Both the position numbers and the translations under genes were made by a program. Shown piece after piece: positions 1 through 8,654 of a stretch of DNA of 39,973 bases (positions within the stretch are counted from its first letter, which is position 1; the number at the start of each line of letters is the position of its first letter). The stretch is from NCBI RefSeq assembly GCF_002836975.1, contig NZ_NIJK01000037.1, positions 1-39,973 of the forward strand. Direction: 5' to 3'. Source of the stretch: Shewanella indica (GTDB lineage Bacteria > Pseudomonadota > Gammaproteobacteria > Enterobacterales > Shewanellaceae). The notes below the pieces were generated by a model. That model saw only the letters and a list, made by a program, of their open reading frames with translations. It made no database searches and was not told the origin of the DNA.

Positions 1-47
1 CACGTGCGTTAAAAATGAGTAAAAACAAGTATCCCATTAAGCCTAAG

Positions 48-79
48 AAAAATGCCGTTCACACTAAGTGAACGGCATT
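48..79 (-). terminator. Intrinsic terminator of the truncated propeller gene
   Basis: A 12-bp perfect stem (51-62 with 68-79, arm AATGCCGTTCAC) closes a 5-nt loop, and on the minus strand it runs into a T-rich stretch (complement of 48-52). The stop codon of the propeller gene (78-80) lies inside the stem. No comparable T-run follows on the plus strand. Confidence 0.75.
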
Positions 80-1244
80 AGGCCCTATCTGTGCCTAAAT
101 ATAGCAGGCCGTCTTTAGCGCGCAATATAGCGCGGATATTATTGTTCCGCTGACGCTCCAAGGGTTGTTGATTGTTGTAGATATGCTTGAAGTATTGCCG
201 GGCCAGGTTCACCTTGTCTATGCCGGAAAATAGGCTGCCAATCCACAAAATCCCGTTATTGTCCTGCAGCAGGCTGTAGACATCATTATCACTGAGGCTG
301 TTGGGATCCGATGGGTCATAGCGATAGTGTCTGGCTTGCCACTGACCTTCTTTAAGCTGTAGTTGGATAAGTCCTGTCTGTTGCCCACCAAGCCAGATGT
401 CACCTCTGTTGTCGAAGATAAATTCGAGAATGCCCCGATTGGGTTTGGGTAAACGATAGATAAGCTCTGGGTTGTTCAAACCCGGCGGATAACGCCAGAG
501 TGCGTCATCAATTGCCAGCCACAGGGCGCCATCTTCGCTTTGGCGCGCCTGTACCGGATGTCCATGTTCGGCATCGGGTAAGGGCAGGGGCTTGAGTCCT
601 TCATTACGCAAAAGCAGCAAACCATCACTCTGGCTGCCAATCAGCAAGGCATCTTTGCCTATGGGGGTCAGCACTTGGATATCTGTGCTGATATTTTGCC
701 TCAGTGACAGTTCATGCAATTCGTCGCTGTCAGTATCCAGGGCGTAGAGTCCATTGCCGCTACCGATCCAGAGTGTTTTGCCTACCAGAGCCAGGCGGTT
801 AATTTTTTTGCTGTTGAGCCTCTGGTCGCGGCCAATGGGAGTGAATACACCTGTTTGTAGATCCAGGCGGTTCAAGTCACCATTGAAGGTGCCTATCCAA
901 AGTTGCCCCTGGCCATCCTGCAGTATGTCGGTGACATGATTATCCGACAATGTCTGGCTGTGGTAGGGGTCATGCTGAAACAGGGTAAAGTCGATGCCGT
1001 TGTAACTATGTAACCCATCCTGGGTGCCAATCCACAAGATACCGGCCTTGTCCTGATAGAGGCTGGTGATGCTGTTTTGGTTAAGGCCATTCATGCTGCT
1101 GACATGCTGAAACTTGAGCTGGGGTACAGGTTCAGCCCTGAGCTCAAACAGGCTGACAGATAACAGCAGAGCGGCGAGTAGGCAACAGATCCGCGACAAG
1201 AAATCCTCTTCTTTGGTGGCTTTGGTTAGTGATAATGTAACCAT
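78..1244 (-). CDS. Secreted beta-propeller (Reg_prop) protein, probably the truncated N-terminus of a sensor/GGDEF regulator
   Basis: The protein has a hydrophobic signal-like segment (about residues 18-37) followed by Reg_prop-type blades. These show the recurrent pattern of a D/N-G/K-x-L-W-I-G motif, visible as ILWIGTQDG, QLWIGTFNG, TLWIGSGNG, DIWLGGQQ, ILWIGSLFSG and LLYLGTDRA. Such domains form the periplasmic sensor half of large Shewanella and Bacteroides histidine kinases or diguanylate cyclases of about 1000 residues. Here the reading frame stops at 388 residues, inside a blade, with no transmembrane or output domain. A terminator overlaps the stop, so this is a stable end and not a window-edge artefact. 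A TTG at 1197-1199 preceded by AAGAGG (1205-1210) gives a better ribosome site and a cleaner signal peptide (MSRICCLLAALLLSVSLF) than the ATG at 1244. Function is unknown; it may be a decaying gene. Confidence 0.6.
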   Translation of the reverse strand: MVTLSLTKATKEEDFLSRICCLLAALLLSVSLFELRAEPVPQLKFQHVSSMNGLNQNSITSLYQDKAGILWIGTQDGLHSYNGIDFTLFQHDPYHSQTLSDNHVTDILQDGQGQLWIGTFNGDLNRLDLQTGVFTPIGRDQRLNSKKINRLALVGKTLWIGSGNGLYALDTDSDELHELSLRQNISTDIQVLTPIGKDALLIGSQSDGLLLLRNEGLKPLPLPDAEHGHPVQARQSEDGALWLAIDDALWRYPPGLNNPELIYRLPKPNRGILEFIFDNRGDIWLGGQQTGLIQLQLKEGQWQARHYRYDPSDPNSLSDNDVYSLLQDNNGILWIGSLFSGIDKVNLARQYFKHIYNNQQPLERQRNNNIRAILRAKDGLLYLGTDRA

Positions 1245-1460
1245 TCTCTATGGGGGAGGGCTGACAGGCGTTACAAGGCATTATTGAAACTGTGCAGGCC
1301 TATGTTGACCTATCTTCTGCTTCCTTCCAATGTTTGCCTTGTATAAACATCCATCAGTCTCGCAGAGTCAGTAAATTCCTAATACAGAATGGTATTACTT
1401 ATAACAGATTTCTTTTCTCTGTTTGGCAAACTTTATATTGCATGGTTGCAAATTGGAATG
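1245..1460. other. Intergenic region, no supported gene
   Basis: This stretch lies between the truncated propeller gene and the prp operon terminator. A 78-codon plus-strand reading frame (1292-1528) runs straight through the terminator hairpin, has no recognisable domain and no Shine-Dalgarno site, and is not called. The promoter of the minus-strand propeller gene should be here, but no convincing -35/-10 pair was found. Confidence 0.4.
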
Positions 1461-1498
1461 AAAAAAGGCCCCGCCGGAAGGGAGGAAGCGGAGCCTTT
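1461..1498 (-). terminator. Intrinsic terminator of the prp operon
   Basis: On the minus strand an 8-bp stem (1488-1495 with 1467-1474, one G-U pair) is preceded by A residues and followed by six T residues (complement of 1461-1466). It lies about 70 nt after the prpF stop codon and closes the operon. Confidence 0.8.
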
Positions 1499-1564
1499 AC
1501 AAAAGGGAAGCGGCAATCAATTACTTAACAGGGGGATTGCCTTGAGCTAAAGCTCAACTGAATT

Positions 1565-2764
1565 TTAGCAGCCGCGGTCCGGAACCCGGACCTGACCTTC
1601 CATCAGAATGCGCGCCGAGCGACTCATGATGGCTTTGGTCACCTGCCATTGGCCGTCCTTGAATTCGGCCTCGGCGCCAACTTTCAAGGTGCCGGATGGG
1701 TGGCCGAAGCGTACCGAACTGCGCTCACCGCCGCCGGCCGCCAGGTTAACCAGGGTGCCCGGGATAGCTGCGGCCGTGCCTATGGCCACTGCCGCCGTGC
1801 CCATCATGGCGTGGTGCAATTTACCCATCGACAAAGCGCGAACCAAGAGGTCTACATCGGTTTCGGCCAGCTGTTTGCCACTGGAAACCTGATGCGCCTG
1901 CGGTTTGGCCACAAACGCTACCTTGGGAGTGTGTTGGCGGGTTTCGGCTTCGGATAGCTCCTTAATCAACCCCATCGCCAGCGCGCCGTGTGCCCTAAGC
2001 AGCTCAAAGCGAGCCAGCGCCTCGGGATCGCCGTTGATCTCCGGCTGTAGTTCGGTGCCTTGATAGCCGAGTTCGGCGGCATTGACGAAAATGGTCGGGA
2101 TCCCGGCATTGATCAGCGTTGCCTGAATTTTGCCACTGGGGTGTACTTGGGTGGGAACCGTCAGCTCATCCACCAGCTTGCCGGTAGGGAACATGGCGCC
2201 GCCGTCTTCACCGTCATCGGCGGGGTCGATAAATTCCAGCACGATTTCGGCGGCGGGGAAGGTGACACCGTCGAGCTCAAAGTCACCGGTTTCCTGCACT
2301 TCACCGGCGCTGACCGGCACCTTGGCGATAATGGTCTTGCCAATATTGGCTTGCCAAATCCGCACTTCGCAGATGCCGTTTTCCGGTACCCGTTCCGGGG
2401 CCACCAGACCGGCATGCAGGGCAAAGGCGCCGGCCGCGGTGGAAAGGTTGCCGCAGTTGCCGCTCCAGTCGACGAAGGGCTTATCTATGGAGACCTGACC
2501 ATAGAGGTAGTCCACGTCGTGACCGGGAACCTGGCTGGCATTCATGATCACGCATTTGCTGGTACTCGAGGTCGCGCCGCCCATACCGTCTGTGTGTTTG
2601 CCGTAGGGGTCCGGGCTACCGATGACTCGCATCAACAAGGCATCGCGGGCCGGGCCGGGCACTCTGGCCGTCTCGGGCAGATCGTCCAGGCGGAAGAACA
2701 CCCCCTTACTGGTGCCGCCGCGCATATAGGTAGCGGGAATTTTTATCTGTGGTTTAAATGCCAT
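1565..2764 (-). CDS. prpF: 2-methylaconitate cis-trans isomerase PrpF
   Basis: PrpF moves the double bond of the 2-methylaconitate made by AcnD so that it can be hydrated to 2-methylisocitrate; it is the partner of AcnD in the Fe/S-dependent branch of the methylcitrate cycle. The 399-residue protein begins with the family signature MRGGTSKGVFFR (residues 14-25) and carries the second signature SGNCGNLSTAAGAFAL (about residues 100-115), whose Cys is the conserved active-site residue of this diaminopimelate-epimerase-like fold. Full length for the family. The start ATG is preceded by AAAGGA. It is the last gene of the operon, 85 nt after acnD, with a stable hairpin in the gap and a terminator downstream. 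Identification is firm. Confidence 0.95.
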   Translation of the reverse strand: MAFKPQIKIPATYMRGGTSKGVFFRLDDLPETARVPGPARDALLMRVIGSPDPYGKHTDGMGGATSSTSKCVIMNASQVPGHDVDYLYGQVSIDKPFVDWSGNCGNLSTAAGAFALHAGLVAPERVPENGICEVRIWQANIGKTIIAKVPVSAGEVQETGDFELDGVTFPAAEIVLEFIDPADDGEDGGAMFPTGKLVDELTVPTQVHPSGKIQATLINAGIPTIFVNAAELGYQGTELQPEINGDPEALARFELLRAHGALAMGLIKELSEAETRQHTPKVAFVAKPQAHQVSSGKQLAETDVDLLVRALSMGKLHHAMMGTAAVAIGTAAAIPGTLVNLAAGGGERSSVRFGHPSGTLKVGAEAEFKDGQWQVTKAIMSRSARILMEGQVRVPDRGC

Positions 2765-2798
2765 GGCATTGGATCCTTTGAGATAAATATTTTTATCA

Positions 2799-2826
2799 GT
2801 CGGCCATAACCTTGGCTATGGCCGAC
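2799..2826 (-). other. 10-bp hairpin between acnD and prpF
   Basis: Perfect inverted repeat GTCGGCCATA (2799-2808) and its complement (2817-2826) with an 8-nt loop. On the minus strand it is followed by A/T-rich sequence but no clean T-run, so an mRNA-processing or stability element, or a weak attenuator, is as likely as a terminator. Confidence 0.5.
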
Positions 2827-2849
2827 TTGGTCACGCATCAAGGGCCGGC

Positions 2850-5441
2850 TTAAACATTGCCCTGCAAGAAGTCCTGCGCGAAACGCTGCAGCACTCCACC
2901 GGCTTCATAGATGGTCACTTCTTCGGCGGTATCCAGGCGGCAGCGCACTGGTACTTCCACCGTTTCGCCATTGCTGCGATGCAGCAACAGGGTCAGAGTG
3001 GCACCGGGAGTGCGCTCGCCGAGAACGTCGAAGGTTTCTGTGCCGTCTATGCCCAGGGTCAGCCTGTCGGTCCCAGGGAAAAACTCCAGCGGCAACACGC
3101 CCATACCTATCAGGTTGGTTCGGTGAATGCGCTCGAAGCCTTCGGCCACAATTGCCTCGACTCCGGCCAGACGCACGCCCTTGGCGGCCCAGTCTCGGCT
3201 GGAGCCCTGGCCATAGTCTTTACCGGCTATGATGCACAGTGGTTGCTTGCGCTCCATGTAGGTTTCTATCGCTTCCCACATGCGTACCTGTTGCCCTTCG
3301 GGCTCGATACGGGCCAGCGAGCCCTGGATCACCTTGCCGCTATCGTCCTTGACCATTTCGTTGAACAGTTTGGGGTTGGCAAAGGTGGCCCGTTGGGCCG
3401 TCAGATGGTCACCCCTGTGGGTGGCGTAGGAGTTGAAGTCTTCCTCCGGCAGGCCCATCTTGGCCAGGTATTCGCCGGCGGCGCTGGATGGCAAAATGGC
3501 GTTCGATGGCGACAGGTGATCTGTGGTGATGTTGTCACCCAATACCGCCAGTGGCCGCATCCCCTTGAGTGCACGTTCACCGGCCAGGGCGCCTTCCCAG
3601 TAGGGTGGACGACGGATATAGGTGCTCATTGGGCGCCAGTCATACAGAGGGTCGACCCCATCACCGTATTCCACGGCGATATTGAACATGGGCTCATACA
3701 CCTTGCGGAACTGCTCCGGCTTGACCGACGACTTGACGATGGCATCTATCTCTTCGTCGCTGGGCCAGATGTCCTTGAGGGTTACGGCGTTGCCGTTCTG
3801 ATCTGTGCCGAGTGGGTCTTTCTCTATGTCGAAACGCACAGTCCCTGCAATGGCGTAGGCCACAACCAAAGGCGGCGAGGCCAGGAATGCCTGCTTGGCA
3901 TAAGGGTGGATTCGGCCATCGAAGTTACGGTTACCGGACAATACCGCGGTGGCGTACAGATCTCTGTCGATCACTTCCTGCTGGATTTTGGGATCGAGCG
4001 CGCCGCTCATGCCGTTACATGTGGTACAGGCGAAGGCGACTATGCCAAAGCCCAGCTGTTCCAGGTAAGGCAATAGCCCTGCCTCGCGCAGATAGAGGTC
4101 CACCGCCTTGGAACCGGGTGCCAGAGAGGTCTTGACCCAAGGCTTGCGTACCAGGCCTTTTTCCACTGCGTTGCGGGCGATAAGACCGGCAGCAATCACG
4201 TTGCGTGGGTTACTGGTGTTGGTACAGCTGGTGATGGCGGCAATGATCACGGCGCCGTCCGGCATCAGGCCTTCTTGCTGCTCTACCTTGCCGGCAATGC
4301 CTTTGGCGGCCAAGTCGCTGGTGGCCAAACGGGCATGCGGGTTGGAAGGACCGGCCATGTTACGCACCACGGAGGAGAGATCGAACTCCAGTACCCGCTC
4401 ATATTCGGCGCCTTCGAGGCTGTCGGCCCACAGACCCGTGGTCTTGGCATAGTTTTCCACCAGCGCTACCTGGTCGTCATCACGGCCGGTGAGGCGCAGA
4501 TAATCTATGGTTTGCTGATCGATATAGAACATGGCGGCAGTGGCGCCATATTCGGGAGTCATGTTGGAGATGGTTGCCCTGTCACCCAGGGTCAGGCTGG
4601 CGGCGCCTTCACCGAAGAATTCCAGATAGGCACCCACCACCCGCTCTTTACGCAGGAATTCGGTCAGCGCCAGCACTATATCCGTGGCGGTAATGCCGGG
4701 AGCGGCCTTGCCGGTCAGCTTGACGCCGACTATGTCCGGCAGGCGCATCCAGGAGGCGCGGCCGAGCATCACGCTTTCGGCTTCCAGACCACCCACGCCT
4801 ATGGCGATCACCCCAAGGGCATCCACGTGTGGCGTGTGGCTGTCGGTGCCGACACAGGTGTCCGGGAAGGCAACGCCGTCGCGACTCTGGACCACGGGGG
4901 ACATTTTCTCCAGGTTGATCTGGTGCATGATGCCGTTGCCGGGCGGGATCACATCGACGTTTTTAAAGGCCGTCTTGGTCCAGTTGATAAAGTGGAATCT
5001 GTCTTCGTTGCGTCTGTCTTCAACGGCGCGGTTTTTCTCGAAGGCATCCGCTTCAAAGCCGGGGTGTTCCACCGCCAGGGAGTGATCCACAATCAGCTGG
5101 GTCGGCACCACAGGGTTAACCTTGGCCGGATCGCCCCCCTTGTCGGCGATGGCATCACGCAGACCGGCCAAGTCAACCAGTGCTGTTTGGCCGAGAATGT
5201 CGTGACACACCACCCGCGCCGGGAACCAGGGGAAGTCCAGATCCCGTTTGCGTTCGATAATCTGTTCGAGGAAGTCGTTGAGCCTGCCGGGCTCGGCGCG
5301 GCGTACCAGGTTTTCGGCCAACACCCGTGAGGTGTAGGGCAATTTGGCATAGGCTCCGGGGCTGATGGCCTCGACTGCGGCGCGGGTATCGAAATACTCG
5401 AGGCTGGTGCCGGGCAGGGGAATTCGGTAATTGGTATTCAT
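2850..5441 (-). CDS. acnD: Fe/S-dependent 2-methylisocitrate dehydratase AcnD
   Basis: AcnD is an aconitase-family enzyme with a [4Fe-4S] cluster that dehydrates 2-methylcitrate to 2-methylaconitate. All aconitase hallmarks are present: GTDSHTPH (residues 198-205), the first cluster cysteine in SCTNTSNP (Cys406), the other two in ACTTCNGMSG (Cys472 and Cys475), and the C-terminal swivel-domain active-site loop GQGSSRDWAAKG (from residue 744). The 863-residue length is the usual AcnD length. Its position directly before prpF separates it from housekeeping AcnA. The gap to prpC contains a terminator-like hairpin, so its expression may be lower than that of prpB and prpC. The ribosome site is weak (GGACAG about 6 nt before ATG). 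Confidence 0.95.
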   Translation of the reverse strand: MNTNYRIPLPGTSLEYFDTRAAVEAISPGAYAKLPYTSRVLAENLVRRAEPGRLNDFLEQIIERKRDLDFPWFPARVVCHDILGQTALVDLAGLRDAIADKGGDPAKVNPVVPTQLIVDHSLAVEHPGFEADAFEKNRAVEDRRNEDRFHFINWTKTAFKNVDVIPPGNGIMHQINLEKMSPVVQSRDGVAFPDTCVGTDSHTPHVDALGVIAIGVGGLEAESVMLGRASWMRLPDIVGVKLTGKAAPGITATDIVLALTEFLRKERVVGAYLEFFGEGAASLTLGDRATISNMTPEYGATAAMFYIDQQTIDYLRLTGRDDDQVALVENYAKTTGLWADSLEGAEYERVLEFDLSSVVRNMAGPSNPHARLATSDLAAKGIAGKVEQQEGLMPDGAVIIAAITSCTNTSNPRNVIAAGLIARNAVEKGLVRKPWVKTSLAPGSKAVDLYLREAGLLPYLEQLGFGIVAFACTTCNGMSGALDPKIQQEVIDRDLYATAVLSGNRNFDGRIHPYAKQAFLASPPLVVAYAIAGTVRFDIEKDPLGTDQNGNAVTLKDIWPSDEEIDAIVKSSVKPEQFRKVYEPMFNIAVEYGDGVDPLYDWRPMSTYIRRPPYWEGALAGERALKGMRPLAVLGDNITTDHLSPSNAILPSSAAGEYLAKMGLPEEDFNSYATHRGDHLTAQRATFANPKLFNEMVKDDSGKVIQGSLARIEPEGQQVRMWEAIETYMERKQPLCIIAGKDYGQGSSRDWAAKGVRLAGVEAIVAEGFERIHRTNLIGMGVLPLEFFPGTDRLTLGIDGTETFDVLGERTPGATLTLLLHRSNGETVEVPVRCRLDTAEEVTIYEAGGVLQRFAQDFLQGNV

Positions 5442-5468
5442 GAGTTCTGTCCACTGAGAAGCAACTGC

Positions 5469-5507
5469 AAAAAGAGCCGGGCCCCTGCTTACTTGGGTGC
5501 CCGCTCT
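5469..5507 (-). terminator. Terminator-like hairpin between prpC and acnD (possible attenuator)
   Basis: On the minus strand the arms GAGCGGGC and GCCCGGCTC (one bulged base), plus a few inner G-C pairs, form a GC-rich hairpin immediately followed by TTTTT (complement of 5469-5473). It sits inside the operon, where partial termination would lower acnD-prpF relative to prpB-prpC. Confidence 0.55.
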
Positions 5508-5545
5508 TGCTCATTCATCTGGCGGCCCTTTGGCCGCCGCCGGGA

Positions 5546-6670
5546 TCAACGCTCGCTGAGAGGCGTCACCTTGCGTGGCTCAACCCCAACATAGTCGGCA
5601 CTCGGGCGGATAATGCGGTTGTTGGCGCGTTGCTCCATCACGTGCGCGGCCCAGCCGGTGAGGCGGGAGCAAACGAAGATGGGGGTAAACAGCTTGGTGG
5701 GGATCCCCATGAAGTGATAGGCACTGGCGTGGAAGAAGTCGGCGTTACAGAAGAGTTTCTTCTCTTCCCACATCAGGGCTTCACAGGCGACAGAAACGCG
5801 ATAGAGGCGATCATCACCGTATTCCTGCGCCAGCTTTTCCGACCACTCTTTGATGATCACGTTGCGGGGGTCTGACTCGCGGTAGATGGCGTGACCAAAG
5901 CCCATGATCTTCTCTTTGCGCTCCAGCTTGCCCTTGAGCACTTCGCGGGCATGGTCTTCATCGCGCATATCCTGAATCAGCTCCATCGCCGCCTCGTTGG
6001 CGCCGCCGTGCAGAGGGCCGCGCAGTGAGCCAATGGCGCCCGTGATGCAGGAATGCATGTCAGACAGGGTAGAGGCGCAAACCCGGGCGGTGAAGGTAGA
6101 GGCGTTGAATTCGTGCTCGGCGTAGAGGATCAGTGACACATCCATAACCCGGGCATGCAGGGCAGATGGAGCTTCGCCGTGCAGCAGGTGCAGGAAGTGG
6201 GCGCCTATCTGGTCGTCATGGGTTTCTGTGTCTATACGCACGCCGTCATGGCTGTAGCGATACCAGTAACAGATGATGGAAGGAAATGCCGCCAGCAGAC
6301 GGTCGGCCACTTCACTCTGCTCGGAGAAATCTTTTTCGGTTTCCAGGTTACCCAGCATGGAGCAACCGGTACGCATAACGTCCATAGGATGGGCATCGGC
6401 CGGGATCCGCTCCAGCACCTCTTTCAGTGCCTGTGGCAGGCCGCGCATGCCTTTGAGTTTCTGACGATAGGCCGCCAGTTGCGTTTCGGTGGGCAGTTCG
6501 CCGTAGAGGATCAGGTAGGCCACTTCCTCGAAGCTGACGTTTTCGGCCAGATCTTTGACGTCATAGCCGCGGTAGGTCAGGCCTGAGCCGGACTTACCGA
6601 CTGTGCTCAGTGAAGTTTCGCCTGCGCTTTGGCCGCGTAATCCGGCGCCGCTCAGTTTCTTGTCAGTCAT
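5546..6670 (-). CDS. prpC: 2-methylcitrate synthase PrpC
   Basis: PrpC condenses propionyl-CoA with oxaloacetate to 2-methylcitrate, the entry step of the cycle. The 374-residue protein is a short bacterial citrate-synthase-family enzyme. It shows LTYRGYDVKDLAENVSFEEV near the N-terminus, LHGGANEAAMELI with a conserved His, the GFGHAIYRESDPR substrate-binding signature, and the C-terminal NADFFHASAYHFMGIP and CSRLTGWAAHVMEQ blocks. The start ATG has a good ribosome site (GAGGGA, about 8 nt). The neighbours prpB and acnD favour methylcitrate over citrate synthase. It is separated from prpB by 179 nt that hold several hairpins. Confidence 0.95.
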   Translation of the reverse strand: MTDKKLSGAGLRGQSAGETSLSTVGKSGSGLTYRGYDVKDLAENVSFEEVAYLILYGELPTETQLAAYRQKLKGMRGLPQALKEVLERIPADAHPMDVMRTGCSMLGNLETEKDFSEQSEVADRLLAAFPSIICYWYRYSHDGVRIDTETHDDQIGAHFLHLLHGEAPSALHARVMDVSLILYAEHEFNASTFTARVCASTLSDMHSCITGAIGSLRGPLHGGANEAAMELIQDMRDEDHAREVLKGKLERKEKIMGFGHAIYRESDPRNVIIKEWSEKLAQEYGDDRLYRVSVACEALMWEEKKLFCNADFFHASAYHFMGIPTKLFTPIFVCSRLTGWAAHVMEQRANNRIIRPSADYVGVEPRKVTPLSER

Positions 6671-6849
6671 AATGCATTCCCTCTTCCGTTACACTCTTGT
6701 CAATTTGTTGGCCAGCCATGGCTGGTCTGGTTTGCGGTTGCCTTTTTCAGCGCTCTGGGGCGCTGTGTAGGGTGGCAACCCCGGGTGTTTCATGGGCAAA
6801 CCCTGTAACCGGCGCGTCTGCGCCGGTCAATCATCCCTGGATTCAGCCG
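6671..6849 (-). other. prpB-prpC intergenic region with several hairpins
   Basis: At least two clean inverted repeats occur: CAGCGC (6748-6753) with its complement at 6760-6765, and ACCGGCGC (6808-6815) with its complement at 6820-6827. There is also a small palindrome, CCAGCCATGGCTGG, near 6712. None is followed by a T-run on the minus strand. They look like mRNA stability or processing structures, not terminators. Confidence 0.45.
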
Positions 6850-7725
6850 TTACTTTTGGCTGAACAGCTCATCGAGCTTGGTTTCGTAGTGGTGGTAGCC
6901 GAGGAACTTATACAGATCTTCACGGGTTTGCATGGCATCGACCACATTGCGTTGGTGACCGTCGGCCATCAGTGCCTGCATCACTTTCAGGGCGGCCAGG
7001 TTGGCGGCGCGGAAGGTGCTCAATGGGTAGAGCACCATGTCGGCTCCGGCTTCGGCCAGTTGCTCCTTGTTGAACAGCTCTGTTTTGCCGAATTCGGTCA
7101 TGTTGGCCAGGATCGGGGCGTTGACGGCCGCCTTGAATCGACGGTACTGATCCAGCTCGGTCAGCGCCTCGGCAAAGATCATGTCGGCACCCGCCTCGAT
7201 ATAGGCCTGGGCACGTTCGATACCAGCATCCAGCCCTTCCACGGCAACCGCGTCTGTGCGGGCCATGATGACGAAGTTCTCATCTGTGCGGGCATCCACG
7301 GCAGCCTTGATACGGTCGACCATCTCTTCGGTGCTGACCACGGCCTTGTTGGGTCTGTGACCGCAGCGCTTCTGTGACACCTGATCTTCCATATGCACGG
7401 CGGCGACACCGGCCTTTTCAAACTCCTTGATGGTGCGGGCAATGTTGAAGGCGCCGCCCCAGCCAGTGTCTATGTCGACCAGCAGCGGCAGTTCGGTGGC
7501 CGATGTGATGCGGCCGGCATCGATCAGTACATCGTTCATTGAGGTCATGCCCAGATCCGGCAGGCCGTAAGAGGCGTTGGCGACACCGGCACCGGAAAGG
7601 TACAGGGCCTGAACACCGGATTGCTCGGCCATCAGGGCGAAATAGGCATTGGTGGTTCCCACGATTTGAAGCGGCTTGGCCTTGGCCAGAGCCTGGCGGA
7701 ATCTGAGTCCTGCGCTGCGAGTCAT
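6850..7725 (-). CDS. prpB: Methylisocitrate lyase PrpB
   Basis: PrpB cleaves 2-methylisocitrate into pyruvate and succinate, the last step of the methylcitrate cycle. The 291-residue protein belongs to the isocitrate lyase/PEP mutase TIM-barrel superfamily: [16 protein letters not shown] holds Mg-binding acids, [19 protein letters not shown] contains the catalytic-cysteine signature (KRCGH), and VIMARTDA is the following conserved strand. Length is typical. The start has AGGAAG 7 nt upstream, and this overlaps the stop codon of the upstream regulator (gap 12 nt), so the two genes are co-transcribed. Confidence 0.95.
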   Translation of the reverse strand: MTRSAGLRFRQALAKAKPLQIVGTTNAYFALMAEQSGVQALYLSGAGVANASYGLPDLGMTSMNDVLIDAGRITSATELPLLVDIDTGWGGAFNIARTIKEFEKAGVAAVHMEDQVSQKRCGHRPNKAVVSTEEMVDRIKAAVDARTDENFVIMARTDAVAVEGLDAGIERAQAYIEAGADMIFAEALTELDQYRRFKAAVNAPILANMTEFGKTELFNKEQLAEAGADMVLYPLSTFRAANLAALKVMQALMADGHQRNVVDAMQTREDLYKFLGYHHYETKLDELFSQK

Positions 7726-7737
7726 CTGTTTGCTTCC

Positions 7738-8463
7738 TTATATTGAGTCCAGGGCGGCATGCTCCGCCTGAAGCTGTTTGAGTCTGAGTTCGGTATTGCG
7801 CCGTCCCTGCTCGATATGACGGCGCATCAGCAAGCCGGCCAGTTCGGCATCGCGCTGGGCTATGGCTTCGACTATGCGTCTGTGCTCGGCGATGGCTTTG
7901 ACCGGGCGGTTCTTATTGGTGCATTGATAGCGATACATTCTCAGTAGGTGATATAAGCCGCCGATCAGGGTTTCCTGCAGGTGCTTGTTACCGCTGGCGC
8001 GGATGATCTGGTAGTGAAAGTCCACATCACCCTCTTCCTGAAAATAGGTATCGCCTTCTGCCAGCGCCGCTTCCTGACGGGCCAGTAGTTGCCACAACTG
8101 GCTGAGCTGCTCATCGGTTATCCGTTTGGCGGCCAGTTCACAGGCCATGGCTTCCAGCGTGCTGCGCAGCTCGTAGAGGTCGTTGAGCTCGGCCACTGTC
8201 ATGGCGGCGACTCTGGCGCCCACATGGGGGATGCGTACTACCAAGCGCTGACGCTCGAGGATCTGCAAGGCCTCGCGGGTTGGACCGCGGCTGATACCGT
8301 ACTTGAGTGCCAGCGCCTGTTCGTTGATCTTGCTGCCGGGGGCCAGCTCACCCTTGATGATGCTGGTTTGAATTTGCACCAGAATCTGATCCACCAGGGT
8401 ACTGCTCTTCTCCGAAGTGGTTTTATCGACGCTGTTTTTGTCCAACACAGGTGCCTGAGTCAC
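7738..8463 (-). CDS. GntR-family (FCD) regulator of the methylcitrate operon
   Basis: The 241-residue protein has an N-terminal winged helix (residues about 22-90: VDQILVQIQTSIIKGELAPG, then YGISRGPTREALQILERQRL as the recognition region) and an all-helical FCD ligand domain beginning near LYELRSTLEAMACELA. As first gene of the prpBC-acnD-prpF operon it is expected to be its local repressor, sensing a pathway intermediate (inference). The start codon is GTG (8461-8463) with a poor ribosome site. Three related dyads lie upstream, two of them over its own promoter, consistent with autoregulation. Shewanella uses this GntR type in place of the sigma-54 PrpR of enterobacteria, so no enterobacterial gene name is assigned. 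Confidence 0.88.
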   Translation of the reverse strand: MTQAPVLDKNSVDKTTSEKSSTLVDQILVQIQTSIIKGELAPGSKINEQALALKYGISRGPTREALQILERQRLVVRIPHVGARVAAMTVAELNDLYELRSTLEAMACELAAKRITDEQLSQLWQLLARQEAALAEGDTYFQEEGDVDFHYQIIRASGNKHLQETLIGGLYHLLRMYRYQCTNKNRPVKAIAEHRRIVEAIAQRDAELAGLLMRRHIEQGRRNTELRLKQLQAEHAALDSI

Positions 8464-8480
8464 TGGTTAAGTTTCGCTCG

Positions 8481-8492
8481 ATTGTTGACTAT
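8481..8492. promoter_or_regulatory. Putative GntR operator 1
   Basis: ATTGTTGACTAT differs by one base from the complement of operator 2. It covers the expected transcription start of the minus-strand prp promoter. Confidence 0.55.
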
Positions 8493-8498
8493 GGTTCG

Positions 8499-8527
8499 AC
8501 ATTAGATGTGATCCAGGTCATTGTCAA
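8499..8527 (-). promoter_or_regulatory. Putative prp operon promoter
   Basis: On the minus strand a perfect -35 box TTGACA (8522-8527) is followed after 17 bp by TAATGT (8499-8504), or after 15 bp by the better TCTAAT (8501-8506). The -35 lies within operator 2 and the start point falls on operator 1, a classical repression layout. Confidence 0.55.
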
Positions 8528-8531
8528 CAAT
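8520..8531. promoter_or_regulatory. Putative GntR operator 2
   Basis: ATTGTCAACAAT is a near-perfect dyad of the TNGTNNACNA type used by FadR/FCD regulators. It overlaps the -35 box of the prp promoter. Confidence 0.65.
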
Positions 8532-8654
8532 CTGCTTACCTAGACGTAAGTCTAATATTTTGTGGTATTTGCTCTTTAAGCTTTTATTAAACAAAGCCTT
8601 AGCTATTATTTTAAAACTTGCTGTTAGCATGGGTTTACACTTGACATTGCAACT

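Noticed and set aside
1292..1528. 78-codon plus-strand frame between the propeller gene and prpF
   Set aside because: It runs through the prp terminator hairpin, has no domain and no Shine-Dalgarno site.
2060..5330. Long plus-strand reading frames opposite prpF and acnD (up to 365 codons)
   Set aside because: They are antisense shadows of well-conserved, GC-rich genes, with no recognisable domains and no ribosome sites.
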